Position numbers and translations under genes: made by a program. DNA of 10,301 nucleotides from assembly GCA_029820875.1 (NCBI GenBank), contig JALGUK010000034.1, positions 1 through 10,301 of the forward strand. Reading direction: 5' to 3'. Shown one piece after another: positions 1 to 6,487 of this stretch (its first letter is position 1; each line of letters opens with the position of its first letter). Under the pieces are notes generated by a model that was given only the letters and a program-made list of their open reading frames with translations, had not been told where the DNA came from and searched no databases. The DNA comes from Candidatus Zipacnadia bacterium (GTDB lineage: Bacteria > Armatimonadota > UBA5377 > JALGUK01).

Positions 1-888
1 GGCGCCCTCCGGTGGAATGCCACGGGCTTGAAAACCGCTGTGCGTGTGGAGGGAACAGTCGGAAACCCCAAGGACCGGGACGTCGGATGGACCTGCGAAG
101 CCGCGATTCCGATACGTAATTTCACGACTGCAAGGTCCTTACCGCCGCGCGTGGGAGATAACTGGCGGGTGCAGCTCTTGCGCATCAACCGCCCGACCCC
201 GCGTTCTGGCAGCTCAGCCGATGCTCTCGCGCAGTTTTCGGCATGGTCGCTTACCGATACGTTCCACAATCCGAGTCGCTTCGGGGTTCTCGTGTTCGGC
301 GGCAATCCTTACTACGACGATTTCTCGGCTTACCCGGAGGGCGCTCCACCTACTCCGGAGTGGACCATCACTTCGGGTGAGTGGAAGGTAATCGGTGGGG
401 AGCTTGTGGGGAAAAACTCCGGTGCCGACGCTTGGTCCCCGACAGGGGTCGTAACGGGAGACACCTCCTGGAGCGACTACCGCCTTCGGGTCCGCTTCCA
501 AGTGCGCAGACGCGGCAGCGATCATCGTGACGGGCCGTGGATTGGCTTCCGCTACAGCGGCGAGGATTCGTGCTACTCGCTGAACTTCGGCGAGCAAATC
601 CGCCTCCAGAAGGTTTACAAGGGCCGCAGCGGCGGCGATGTCAATCCTCTTTCACGCGCACACTGGCGTTGCGACAATAACTGGCACGAGGTCATCGTCA
701 CCGTAAAAGGCGCACACGTAACGGTGGACCTCGATGGGAATCAGATAATCAACGTGACCGATACCGATGCCCTTGGTGTGGGGCCTGTGCCCGCCGGTGG
801 TGTATGCCTTTCCGCCCGCCGCTGGAGCAACTCGGCGGGTGACACCGTCGTCGCGTTCGATGATTTCGCGGTCGAGCAATTGCAGTAG
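1..888 (+). CDS. CBM9-like / LamG (DUF1080-like) secreted protein, 5' partial
   Basis: The frame is open from base 1, so this is the C-terminal 295 residues of a longer protein; the TTG at base 28 is internal, not a start. Residues 1-65 look like the end of a CBM9-type (PF06452-like) carbohydrate-binding domain: 'AVRVEGTV' and 'DRDVGWTCEAAIP' match the usual GTxNxxxDxDxGWxxExAIP pattern, followed by 'NWRVQLLRINR' and 'FGVLVFGG'. Residues 105-295 resemble the beta-sandwich of LamG or DUF1080 (3-keto-disaccharide hydrolase) domains: 'YYDDFS' opening, 'WTITSGEWKV', 'DYRLRVRFQV', 'WIGFRYSGEDSCYSLNFG', 'NNWHEVIVTVKGAHVTVDLDG', closing 'VAFDDFAVEQLQ'. The likely role is binding or processing carbohydrate outside the cytoplasm. 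The catalytic or main domain, if any, lies left of the window. It converges on the DedA gene with only 17 bp between the stops. The domain assignment is by pattern; the substrate is unknown. Confidence 0.75.
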   Translation, partial: GALRWNATGLKTAVRVEGTVGNPKDRDVGWTCEAAIPIRNFTTARSLPPRVGDNWRVQLLRINRPTPRSGSSADALAQFSAWSLTDTFHNPSRFGVLVFGGNPYYDDFSAYPEGAPPTPEWTITSGEWKVIGGELVGKNSGADAWSPTGVVTGDTSWSDYRLRVRFQVRRRGSDHRDGPWIGFRYSGEDSCYSLNFGEQIRLQKVYKGRSGGDVNPLSRAHWRCDNNWHEVIVTVKGAHVTVDLDGNQIINVTDTDALGVGPVPAGGVCLSARRWSNSAGDTVVAFDDFAVEQLQ

Positions 889-905
889 ACTTCTGAGCCC
901 GCGTG

Positions 906-1553
906 TTATGCGGTTGTCTTCTTCGATGCGGTCTTGGTAGGCTCGGCGTCAGCGGCGCGTTTTCGCCTGCGATATATGATTATCTCGCGGACGGCCCCTA
1001 CAATGGCGGCACCGTAGAATATGACTACCAGGACGATGACCAATGCAACGCGAAGCGATGGATGTGCGTCCCAGAAACGCCATCCGACGCGCGTAAGCTC
1101 CAGGGCGATCTCGGAATAAATCAGCGACCCGAGCGTAGTCCACAATATGAATGGAACAATCCGAACCTCCGCCAGTCCTGCAGCCAAAGAGGACCACGGT
1201 CTCACCTGTCCGACCAGCCGGCTCACGAAGACCGTTATTGCGCCGTGGCGCTCGTACCAGTTATGAAGCCACCGGCGAGCCCCGGCGATACGCTCGTTCT
1301 CCTGAAAGCGACGAACCAGAAAGTTGTCCCCGGCACGTCCCAGCACGTAGGCTGTGCAGCTCCCAGCCAGTTGGGCGAGGGTGATAAGCATAACGGCCTG
1401 CACATGCGTAAGTCGCCCCTCCCGCATCAAATCCACCGCTACGATGAACGCAAATTCTGTCGGCCATGGGACGCACACGCTTTCGAGGGCAACGAACAAG
1501 AAAACCCCCATCGCGCCGTGCGCCCGGATCCATTCCAGTAGTATGTTTGCCAT
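906..1553 (-). CDS. DedA/VTT-family inner-membrane protein
   Basis: 215 residues, close to the usual 200-220 for DedA (SNARE-associated/VTT) proteins. These are polytopic inner-membrane proteins implicated in lipid carrier or phospholipid flipping and envelope homeostasis. Visible family features are the N-terminal re-entrant motif 'ESVCVPWPTEF' (residues 24-34, E24, P29, P31, E33), the G..Y.LGR-type segment 'LAGSCTAYVLGRAG' (62-75), the 'SRLVGQVRPWSSLAAG' segment (111-126) carrying the paired arginines R112 and R118, and a C-terminal membrane span at about 168-188. The tail is Arg/Lys-rich and cytoplasmic-looking. In the paired-Arg segment the common RxxPxxR proline is glycine (G115). The ATG at 1553 is the only sensible start, because an in-frame TGA lies four codons upstream; its Shine-Dalgarno is weak. 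It is divergent from marR. The substrate cannot be assigned. Confidence 0.9.
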   Translation of the reverse strand: MANILLEWIRAHGAMGVFLFVALESVCVPWPTEFAFIVAVDLMREGRLTHVQAVMLITLAQLAGSCTAYVLGRAGDNFLVRRFQENERIAGARRWLHNWYERHGAITVFVSRLVGQVRPWSSLAAGLAEVRIVPFILWTTLGSLIYSEIALELTRVGWRFWDAHPSLRVALVIVLVVIFYGAAIVGAVREIIIYRRRKRAADAEPTKTASKKTTA

Positions 1554-1784
1554 TCGCGGTTCTCATTTTTGGTATTGCGGCAGTTGCGGTTGGAAGCTCG
1601 TCATCGGCTGGAATCATCGTGATGACTGCGACAAACTGATTCCACTAAACCGCTGCACTTCCTCCGTAAAGCCCACATTGCGCGTATACAGATACCGTTA
1701 AACAAACGATAGAGTCGAAACAATCCCTGCACTGGAGCAAAACCTGAAAATGCTCGCCGGAATAGAATCTTTAAATAGATTTAC

Positions 1785-1811
1785 TATTGACATATAAATT
1801 ATTAGTCAATA
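1785..1811. promoter_or_regulatory. Candidate MarR operator (7-bp inverted repeat)
   Basis: Perfect inverted repeat TATTGAC (1785-1791) and GTCAATA (1805-1811) around a 13-bp AT-rich centre. It overlaps the -35 box and touches the -10 box of the putative marR promoter, the classic position for MarR-family autorepression. The dimer-sized AT-rich palindrome suits a winged-helix MarR dimer. The operator role is inferred from position and symmetry only. Confidence 0.6.
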
Positions 1812-1815
1812 AAGT
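1787..1815 (+). promoter_or_regulatory. Putative sigma70-type promoter of marR
   Basis: A consensus -35 TTGACA lies at 1787-1792. A 17-bp spacer separates it from TAAAGT at 1810-1815, which matches TATAAT at four of six positions. Transcription would begin near 1822, giving a very short leader before the Shine-Dalgarno at 1824-1830 and the TTG at 1839. The -35 is strong and the -10 mediocre. Confidence 0.55.
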
Positions 1816-1823
1816 ATGTTGCC

Positions 1824-1830
1824 GGGAGGG
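1824..1830 (+). promoter_or_regulatory. Shine-Dalgarno deciding the TTG start of marR
   Basis: GGGAGGG lies eight bases before TTG 1839. No ATG or GTG in this frame has comparable spacing, and the next in-frame ATG (1887) would remove the N-terminal dimerisation helix, so TTG is chosen. Confidence 0.65.
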
Positions 1831-1838
1831 AGAATACC

Positions 1839-2312
1839 TTGGAGGCATCCGGATCGGACTACGCCCTGGCGGCATGGCGCAGCTTGATGCGGCTGCTTGG
1901 CCGGTCCAGAATGGCCTTGGGTCGGAAGCTGAGACCATTCGGCATCCGGCCCGGGCAGGCGTGGCTGATTCGGCTGGTGGGCGAAGCCGGTGATGAGGGG
2001 CTCAAACTCAACGAGCTGTCCAAGAGGATGCAAGTCACATCGGCCAATATCACGGGCCTGATGGACCGCGTTGAACATGATGGATATGTGCAACGGCGGC
2101 CTGACCCGAAGGATCGGCGCGTAGTGCGTGCGGTCCTGACGCCAAAGGGCCGGGAGCTGCTCGAAAAACTCAAGCCGGTCTACCAAGCCTGGGTGGAGCG
2201 CTGCATGTCGTGCCTTACGCCGGAGGAGCAGGTTGAGTTAGCAGGTCTGCTGTCACGGCTGGCCGACCATATTGCCGAGTTGGCTGAGGAGGAAGACGGG
2301 CCGCAGCAATGA
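1839..2312 (+). CDS. MarR-family transcriptional regulator
   Basis: 157 residues, typical for MarR winged-helix regulators, which bind palindromic DNA as dimers and often release it on binding a toxic small molecule. The N-terminal helix is residues 8-32. The winged helix covers about 54-101: 'LKLNELSKRMQVTSANITGL' contains the helix-turn-helix with recognition helix near 67-79, 'MDRVEHDGYVQR' follows, and the wing 'RRPDPKDRRVVRAVLT' (86-101) has the family DxRxxxxxLT signature. 'TPKGRELL' and a C-terminal dimerisation helix follow. TTG is used as start, supported by GGGAGGG eight bases upstream. A palindrome in its own promoter suggests autoregulation. As the first gene before an efflux operon on the same strand, it is the likely local regulator. 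The inducer is unknown. Confidence 0.93.
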   Translation: MEASGSDYALAAWRSLMRLLGRSRMALGRKLRPFGIRPGQAWLIRLVGEAGDEGLKLNELSKRMQVTSANITGLMDRVEHDGYVQRRPDPKDRRVVRAVLTPKGRELLEKLKPVYQAWVERCMSCLTPEEQVELAGLLSRLADHIAELAEEEDGPQQ

Positions 2313-2340
2313 GGAGGCGGCGCTTCGGCCAGGAAAGATG

Positions 2341-2361
2341 ATCGCGCGTGGTGATTTTTTT
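2341..2361 (+). terminator. Possible weak intrinsic terminator after marR
   Basis: ATCGC (2341-2345), loop GCGTG and GTGAT (2351-2355) can form a five-pair stem with one G-U pair, followed directly by a run of seven T (2355-2361). The stem is short, so termination may be partial, but the T-run 29 bases after the marR stop is suggestive. Confidence 0.35.
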
Positions 2362-2365
2362 GGAA

Positions 2366-2392
2366 TCTATTGCTCAGTCAGCACGTCTATTG
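2366..2392 (+). repeat. Direct repeat TCTATTG with 20-bp period, possible MarR half-sites
   Basis: TCTATTG occurs at 2366-2372 and again at 2386-2392, start-to-start distance 20 bp, or about two helical turns. CTATTGA at 2387-2393 is identical to bases 1784-1790, which contain the left half of the marR palindrome. This lies upstream of the DUF5666-like gene, where a promoter is expected. Chance occurrence of short words is possible. Confidence 0.35.
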
Positions 2393-2424
2393 AATTGCAT
2401 CTGTTGGTTTCAGCTTAAGGCGTT

Positions 2425-2436
2425 GGAAAGGGGAAG
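2425..2436 (+). promoter_or_regulatory. Shine-Dalgarno deciding the GTG start of the DUF5666-like gene
   Basis: The purine-rich GGAAAGGGGAAG ends six bases before GTG 2443. The resulting N-terminus is a proper signal peptide, and there is no competing ATG in this frame. Confidence 0.6.
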
Positions 2437-2442
2437 TCGACG

Positions 2443-3123
2443 GTGAGAAGGGCAAAAAATATCGGCTGGTTCGCGGTGGTGAGCGGTGTGGTCGTCCTCG
2501 GTTTGGTCGTTTCGGCCGTTGCCCAGCAGGCGCCTGGGCGCAGGGGTGGACGAATGGCTGGAGGTAATGCCGTGTTCGGCACGGTCAATGCTGTCAAGCC
2601 CGACACGGGAGCAATCGGAGTCCAGGGACCTAACGGGCAGCAGCTATGGGTGGCGGTCACCGCCAATACGCAAATAACAAGAACCGTGGAAGCGGCAGCT
2701 TCCGACTTGAAGACCGGTCAGACAATCACGGTGACCGGGCTGCCGACTGCCATCACCGCCAGGACGATCCAGATCAGTGACCAAACTGCTGCGGCCGGCC
2801 AGGCGGGACGTGGAGCAGGCGGGCAGCAGGGCGCTAACCGACGAGGGAGAAGAACGGGCGGAAATGCTCAGGCGACCGGGGAAATCACCAGTGTCAAGCC
2901 TTTGACCGTCAAGACTCAAGATGGCACCATCGTTAAAGTCACTCTCGCGCCTGATGCCACGGTTTCCCGTACAGTTCCGGCTGCTATTCAGAACATTGTG
3001 CCGGGGGACCAACTGATGGCGTTCGGGCAGACTGCCCAGGATGGATACTATTATGCTCGATTCGTGCGCATCGGCCAGTTCGGTCAGTTCAGGCGTCAGC
3101 GTCGCGGCGCGCAAGGGCAGTAA
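2443..3123 (+). CDS. Secreted protein with two DUF5666-like repeats
   Basis: 226 residues with a GTG start. Residues 1-28 form a signal peptide (basic 'MRRAKNIGW', hydrophobic 'FAVVSGVVVLGLVVSAVA', cleavage near 'AVAQQ'), so it is periplasmic or exported. Two copies of a small beta-barrel-like module follow. Copy one (44-112) has 'VFGTVNAVKPDTGAIGVQ', 'NTQITRTV' and 'DLKTGQTITVTG'. Copy two (145-211) has 'ATGEITSVKPLTVKTQDG', 'DATVSRTV' and 'IVPGDQLMAFGQ'. Both follow the DUF5666 pattern GxVxxVxxxxxxVxxxDGxxxxVxxxxxT followed by LKxGxxVxVxG. The linker (118-141) and C-terminus (213-226) are rich in Gly, Arg and Gln. Function is unknown for this family. Its position between the MarR regulator and the efflux genes suggests an envelope-stress or efflux-associated periplasmic role; that is inference from context. 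Confidence 0.75.
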   Translation: MRRAKNIGWFAVVSGVVVLGLVVSAVAQQAPGRRGGRMAGGNAVFGTVNAVKPDTGAIGVQGPNGQQLWVAVTANTQITRTVEAAASDLKTGQTITVTGLPTAITARTIQISDQTAAAGQAGRGAGGQQGANRRGRRTGGNAQATGEITSVKPLTVKTQDGTIVKVTLAPDATVSRTVPAAIQNIVPGDQLMAFGQTAQDGYYYARFVRIGQFGQFRRQRRGAQGQ

Positions 3124-3183
3124 GAATTCGAGGGTGCTCTATTTCCGACAGTTTGTATGGTACCTTATTTGACGTGGGTTGAG

Positions 3184-3243
3184 GCTGGCCGGTTTTCTGG
3201 GAGCAGGGGGGCAGTAGCTGCAGTGCCCGAAGTGCCGGCCAGC
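3184..3243 (+). repeat. 9-bp inverted repeat forming a nested hairpin in the channel-gene leader
   Basis: GCTGGCCGG (3184-3192) is perfectly complementary to CCGGCCAGC (3235-3243). Inside it, GGGCA (3209-3213) can pair with TGCCC (3224-3228). The structure ends 23 bases before the Shine-Dalgarno of the TolC-family gene. There is no T-run after it, so it is not an intrinsic terminator. It may be a structured mRNA leader or a protein site. Its presence also argues against the upstream ATG (3157), which would translate through it. Confidence 0.5.
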
Positions 3244-3266
3244 GCTCTGCCTATGGTAAAGTGCAT

Positions 3267-3275
3267 GGGAGGGGG
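3267..3275 (+). promoter_or_regulatory. Shine-Dalgarno deciding the GTG start of the TolC-family gene
   Basis: GGGAGGGGG lies ten bases before GTG 3286. In-frame ATGs at 3157, 3253 and 3265 lack such a site and would place non-signal residues before the hydrophobic core, so GTG 3286 is preferred. Confidence 0.6.
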
Positions 3276-3285
3276 ACTACGACTT

Positions 3286-4629
3286 GTGATACGGCAATTC
3301 CTGCTGATGATTGCCGCCGTCAACTTGGCCGTTGTCGCCTCGGTGGCTCCGGCGCAGGAGGCGCCGGCCGAGGAATCTGCTGCGCCTCAAGTGGCTTACA
3401 GCCTTGTACAGTTGATGCAGCTCGCCCTCAAGATGAGGCCTGCCCTCCGGGTGGAGCATTTCAACTCGCAGGCTGCCGATGCGTCGGTCCGGCGGCAGCA
3501 GGCTCGCTTGTGGCCGCGCCTGCAAACAGCATGGCATGCAAGGACCGTCCAGAGCCTGGCGCGACCAATCACCCTGCCGGGGGGTGTAATCCGGTCCAGC
3601 TCTGAGCTTACCACCAACCGCGAGGCGTCTGTGGCCCTGGACCTCACATTCTGGGACAACAGCATCACGCCGGCCGTTGAGCAAGCCCGGGCCGCGCAAG
3701 ATGCCGCGCGGTACAGGTTGCACAATACCGAACGAACCCTCCTCGAGAATGTGGCGGCCCTGTATTTTGCCGCTCTTGGTCAGCAGCAGCTTCGCGACGT
3801 GGCGCAGGCTGCCGTTGAGGCGGCCCGGAGGCATCTGGAGCTTGTGGACGCCCGCATCGAAGCGGGAACCGCCGCGCGGTCGGACCGTCTGCCGGTGGAG
3901 GTAGAGCTTGCCCGGGCAAGGGTGCAAGCGGTGCAAGCCGAAAAGGCGTTGCAGCAGACGCTTGCGAGCCTGCGTGCGACGGTTGGCCTCAGCGAGTTGA
4001 CAACGGTTGAGCCGCTGGGGCGACTGGAAGTGCCGCCCGTGGAGGGAAGCCTCGATGAATTCATACAGGAGGCGATCGCCACGCGAGACGACGTGCTCCA
4101 GCAGAAAGCATCGGTGCGAAGCAGGGAGCTCGCGGTGAGACTGGCGCGTATCAACGCCGGACTTTCACTGACGGCATCGGGGCACGCCGAGTACGGCCGT
4201 TACAGCGGCGTGACCGGCGACAGTTGGTGGGTCCAGGCAGGCATTAACTTCCCGCTGTTCAGCGGCGACTCGAAAGCGCAACTGGATGCCGCCCAGGCCG
4301 AGCTCTCTGCAACCCGCGCGCAATTGGACGAAAAAAAGTTACAGGTGAGACAGGAAGTAGTAGATGCGTTCCTGGGAGTAACCGAGAGCGAGGCCCAGAT
4401 TCAGCAGGCAGCGCTCGCTGAACAAAGCGCTCAGGTCAACCTTAATGCAGCCGAGGAGCGCTACCGTGAGGGAGTGGCTGATATTATCGAGGTCACCGAT
4501 GCCAACCTGTCCCTGCGCCAGGCCCAGGCCGATCATGTGCAGGCTCTTTACGACTACAACAGTGCACGTGTGCGCCTTTTGAGTGCTGTGGGCAGGAATC
4601 TTCTGGATGCTTTGGGTGAGAGCCGATGA
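3286..4629 (+). CDS. TolC-family outer-membrane efflux protein
   Basis: 447 residues from GTG 3286, normal for outer-membrane efflux proteins (OEP, PF02321). As a trimer it should form the outer-membrane beta-barrel and periplasmic alpha-barrel through which the pump exports substrate. Residues 1-24 are a signal peptide ('MIRQFLLMIAAVNLAVVASV', cleavage near 'APAQ'). The two pseudo-repeats are visible. The first has 'SLVQLMQLALKMRPALR' (about 39-55), 'LRDVAQAAVEAARRHLELVDARIEAG' split over about 159-184, and 'LRATVGL'. The second has 'WWVQAGINFPLFSGDSKAQL' (about 314-333) and, near 396-437, 'GVADIIEVTDANLSL' with 'ALYDYNSARVRLLSAVG'. A longer frame from ATG 3157 exists but would bury the signal peptide 43 residues in. 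Its TGA overlaps the ATG of the adaptor gene by 4 bp, implying translational coupling. Confidence 0.92.
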   Translation: MIRQFLLMIAAVNLAVVASVAPAQEAPAEESAAPQVAYSLVQLMQLALKMRPALRVEHFNSQAADASVRRQQARLWPRLQTAWHARTVQSLARPITLPGGVIRSSSELTTNREASVALDLTFWDNSITPAVEQARAAQDAARYRLHNTERTLLENVAALYFAALGQQQLRDVAQAAVEAARRHLELVDARIEAGTAARSDRLPVEVELARARVQAVQAEKALQQTLASLRATVGLSELTTVEPLGRLEVPPVEGSLDEFIQEAIATRDDVLQQKASVRSRELAVRLARINAGLSLTASGHAEYGRYSGVTGDSWWVQAGINFPLFSGDSKAQLDAAQAELSATRAQLDEKKLQVRQEVVDAFLGVTESEAQIQQAALAEQSAQVNLNAAEERYREGVADIIEVTDANLSLRQAQADHVQALYDYNSARVRLLSAVGRNLLDALGESR

Positions 4630-6473
4630 CGCGCAAAGTTAAGGTCATCATCGCCCTTGTCGCAATCACATTACTGGCCCTGCTGGCTTGGTATAGATGG
4701 CATTCCCGGGTTCAGAAGGCTCACGCGTCGAATTGGGAAACAGCCGTGGTTGAACAAGGGCCTCTTGTGGTCACCGTCTCGGCGACCGGCGTCCTTGAGC
4801 CTCTTACCACCGTCGAGGTCAAGTCCCGCAGCGGCGGGGAGATCGTTCGGCTGCCGGTAAAGCCCGGGGATATGGTCCGGGCCGGCCAGGTAATCGCTCA
4901 GCTTGACCCAACTCAACTGAGCAACCAGGTCATCCAGCGGGAAGCGCAGGTCCGGGCGGCCGAGGCCGACCTCAGGCGGATAAAACTGACCGCTGAGAAA
5001 CAGGCATCCGATACGGCTTCCGCCCTCACCGAGGCCGCCGCCAACGTTGAGGCCCAGAAGTCCGCGCTCCGCCAGGCTGAGCTGAACTTGAGCCTCACAC
5101 GACAGAAGTGGGAGACGGATATTAAGCAAGCGGAGGTGGACCTCGCCGCCGCAAAAGCCGGCTTGCGGGAGGCTCAGGCACGCGCTGACGCCGCGCCGGA
5201 GTTGACCAAGACGTCCATCGTGCAGCGGCAGGCGGAAGTGGCAGCGGCTGAGGAACAATTGAGCCAACTTAAGGAAGGCGCCCGTCCCCAGGAGATTGCT
5301 CAACGGGAGGCTGCAGTCCGCGAGGCCCAGGCCAGCGCCGATATCGCCGAAAAAGACCTCAAGCGCCAGGAAGCCCTCTTTAAAAAGGGCTTCGTCTCTC
5401 AGCAGTCGGTGGACCAGGCCCGCCATACCTACGAAACGGCGATGGCAAGGCTCCAGTCCGCCAAGGCTGCACTGGACGAGCTTAAGGCCGGGCCGCGGGA
5501 GCAGGAGATCCGCTCGGCCGAGGCCCAACTGAGGCGGGCCAAGGCCGCCCTTCAACAGGCGCAGGCTCAGGTAGATGTGGAAGCTGCTCAGCAGCAACTC
5601 GAGGCCGCCCGCGCGCGAGTCGCGCAGGCGGAAGTCGCCCTTGAGGCGACGAAAGCCAGGCGGGGCGACGTGGATGTCAGGGAAAAAGAAGTCGAAGCGG
5701 CAAAGGCCCGACTCAAGCAAGCTGAGGCACAATTGGAACGGGCCCGCAGCGGCTTCTTGGACGTCCAGTCGAGCAAGGAGCAGGTCAAGCGCGCCGCAGC
5801 GACCGTCACGGAGGCGCATTCGAGCCTCGAGGACGTGCGCTACAGCTTCGAGAACTCGACCGTCGTCGCGCCGCGCAGCGGCGTGATTCTCACGCGGCCC
5901 GTCGAGGAGGGCACTGTCATCCCGCCCGGCACGTCCATGTATTCGCAGGGCACTACCATCGCTACAATAGCCGACATCAGCGAGATGTACGTGATGGCGA
6001 AGGTCGAGGAATCCGACATCGGCCAGGTGAAGGCAGGGCAGCAGGCGCAGGTGGAGGTCGAGGTCCTGCCGGATAAAAAGCTCAAGGGCAAAGTGATTAA
6101 AATCTACCCGCAGGGCGAGCCGGACCAGGACGTGGTTTACTACCGCGTCCGCGTCAAGCTGCTTGATGTTCCGAAGATCCTGCGCCCGGGCATGACCGCC
6201 GATGTGACCATCACGGTTGCACGCCTTGAGAACGTCCTGAAGATACCTGACATCGCTATTGATCGCGGTGGCGGGAAGACGCACGTAAAGGTACTTGAAA
6301 ACGGCCATCCTGTTGAGCGAGAGATTGCAGCAGGCCTCACTAATTGGCAGGAAACGCAGGTAATAAGCGGCCTTACCAAGGGTGAGCAGGTGATTCTACC
6401 GTCTGCTCCCGAGGGCCATTCCTCGGGTGGAAGCAGGGGCCGGGGAAGCATCTTTGTAAGGCCCCACAAGTAA
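4626..6473 (+). CDS. Long HlyD/MacA-family periplasmic adaptor subunit
   Basis: 615 residues, against roughly 330-400 for MacA or YbhG-type adaptors. It should be anchored in the inner membrane and bridge the permease to the TolC channel. Order of parts: N-terminal membrane anchor (5-22); first half of the lipoyl/barrel-sandwich domain (about 60-95, 'TTVEVKSRSGGEIVRLPVKP'); an Ala/Gln/Glu/Arg-rich coiled-coil region (98-405); second lipoyl half (about 410-450, 'STVVAPRSGVILTRPVEEGT'); beta-barrel (455-535, 'YYRVRVKLLDVPKILRPGMT'); MacA-like membrane-proximal domain (536-595). The TolC-docking RLS tip pattern R-x3-L-x6-S is present as R247, L251, S258 in 'RQEALFKKGFVS'. It is flanked by 'LKEGARPQEI' (215-224) and 'LKAGPREQEI' (286-295). 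The tip sits at the exact centre of the helical region. The start overlaps the channel gene by 4 bp. Confidence 0.93.
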   Translation: MTRKVKVIIALVAITLLALLAWYRWHSRVQKAHASNWETAVVEQGPLVVTVSATGVLEPLTTVEVKSRSGGEIVRLPVKPGDMVRAGQVIAQLDPTQLSNQVIQREAQVRAAEADLRRIKLTAEKQASDTASALTEAAANVEAQKSALRQAELNLSLTRQKWETDIKQAEVDLAAAKAGLREAQARADAAPELTKTSIVQRQAEVAAAEEQLSQLKEGARPQEIAQREAAVREAQASADIAEKDLKRQEALFKKGFVSQQSVDQARHTYETAMARLQSAKAALDELKAGPREQEIRSAEAQLRRAKAALQQAQAQVDVEAAQQQLEAARARVAQAEVALEATKARRGDVDVREKEVEAAKARLKQAEAQLERARSGFLDVQSSKEQVKRAAATVTEAHSSLEDVRYSFENSTVVAPRSGVILTRPVEEGTVIPPGTSMYSQGTTIATIADISEMYVMAKVEESDIGQVKAGQQAQVEVEVLPDKKLKGKVIKIYPQGEPDQDVVYYRVRVKLLDVPKILRPGMTADVTITVARLENVLKIPDIAIDRGGGKTHVKVLENGHPVEREIAAGLTNWQETQVISGLTKGEQVILPSAPEGHSSGGSRGRGSIFVRPHK

Positions 6474-6487
6474 GCGTTGCAGGGCAA

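Larger units (their letters stand above)
1554..1838. other. Divergent intergenic region between dedA-like gene and marR
   Basis: 285 bases without a credible gene. The dedA-proximal half is GC-rich. It holds a spaced 7-bp inverted repeat, GGAATCA (1610-1616) and TGATTCC (1637-1643), with TCATC/GATGA nested at 1614-1625; this could be a hairpin in the dedA leader, but nothing more supports it. The marR-proximal part (about 1740-1820) is clearly AT-rich and carries the palindrome and promoter listed separately. I could not find a convincing minus-strand promoter for the dedA-like gene. Confidence 0.6.

Noticed and set aside
889..905. Bidirectional terminator between the convergent genes
   Set aside because: The 17-bp gap has no hairpin or T-run on either strand.
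903..1541. 212-codon plus-strand frame opposite the dedA-like gene
   Set aside because: It has no domain and is rich in Cys/Pro/Arg, whereas the minus strand gives a coherent DedA membrane protein.
3169..3197. TTGACG at 3169-3174 as a -35 box for the channel gene
   Set aside because: The bases 17 bp downstream (GTTTTC) do not resemble a -10 box.
3157..3285. N-terminal extension of the TolC-family gene from ATG 3157
   Set aside because: It lacks a Shine-Dalgarno, would place 43 residues before the signal peptide and reads through the leader hairpin. GTG 3286 has GGGAGGGGG at good spacing.
4671..6308. 545-codon open frame on the minus strand opposite the adaptor gene
   Set aside because: It is Leu/Gly/Asp/Arg-rich shadow translation of the repetitive Ala/Gln/Glu coiled coil, and the plus strand has complete adaptor domains.
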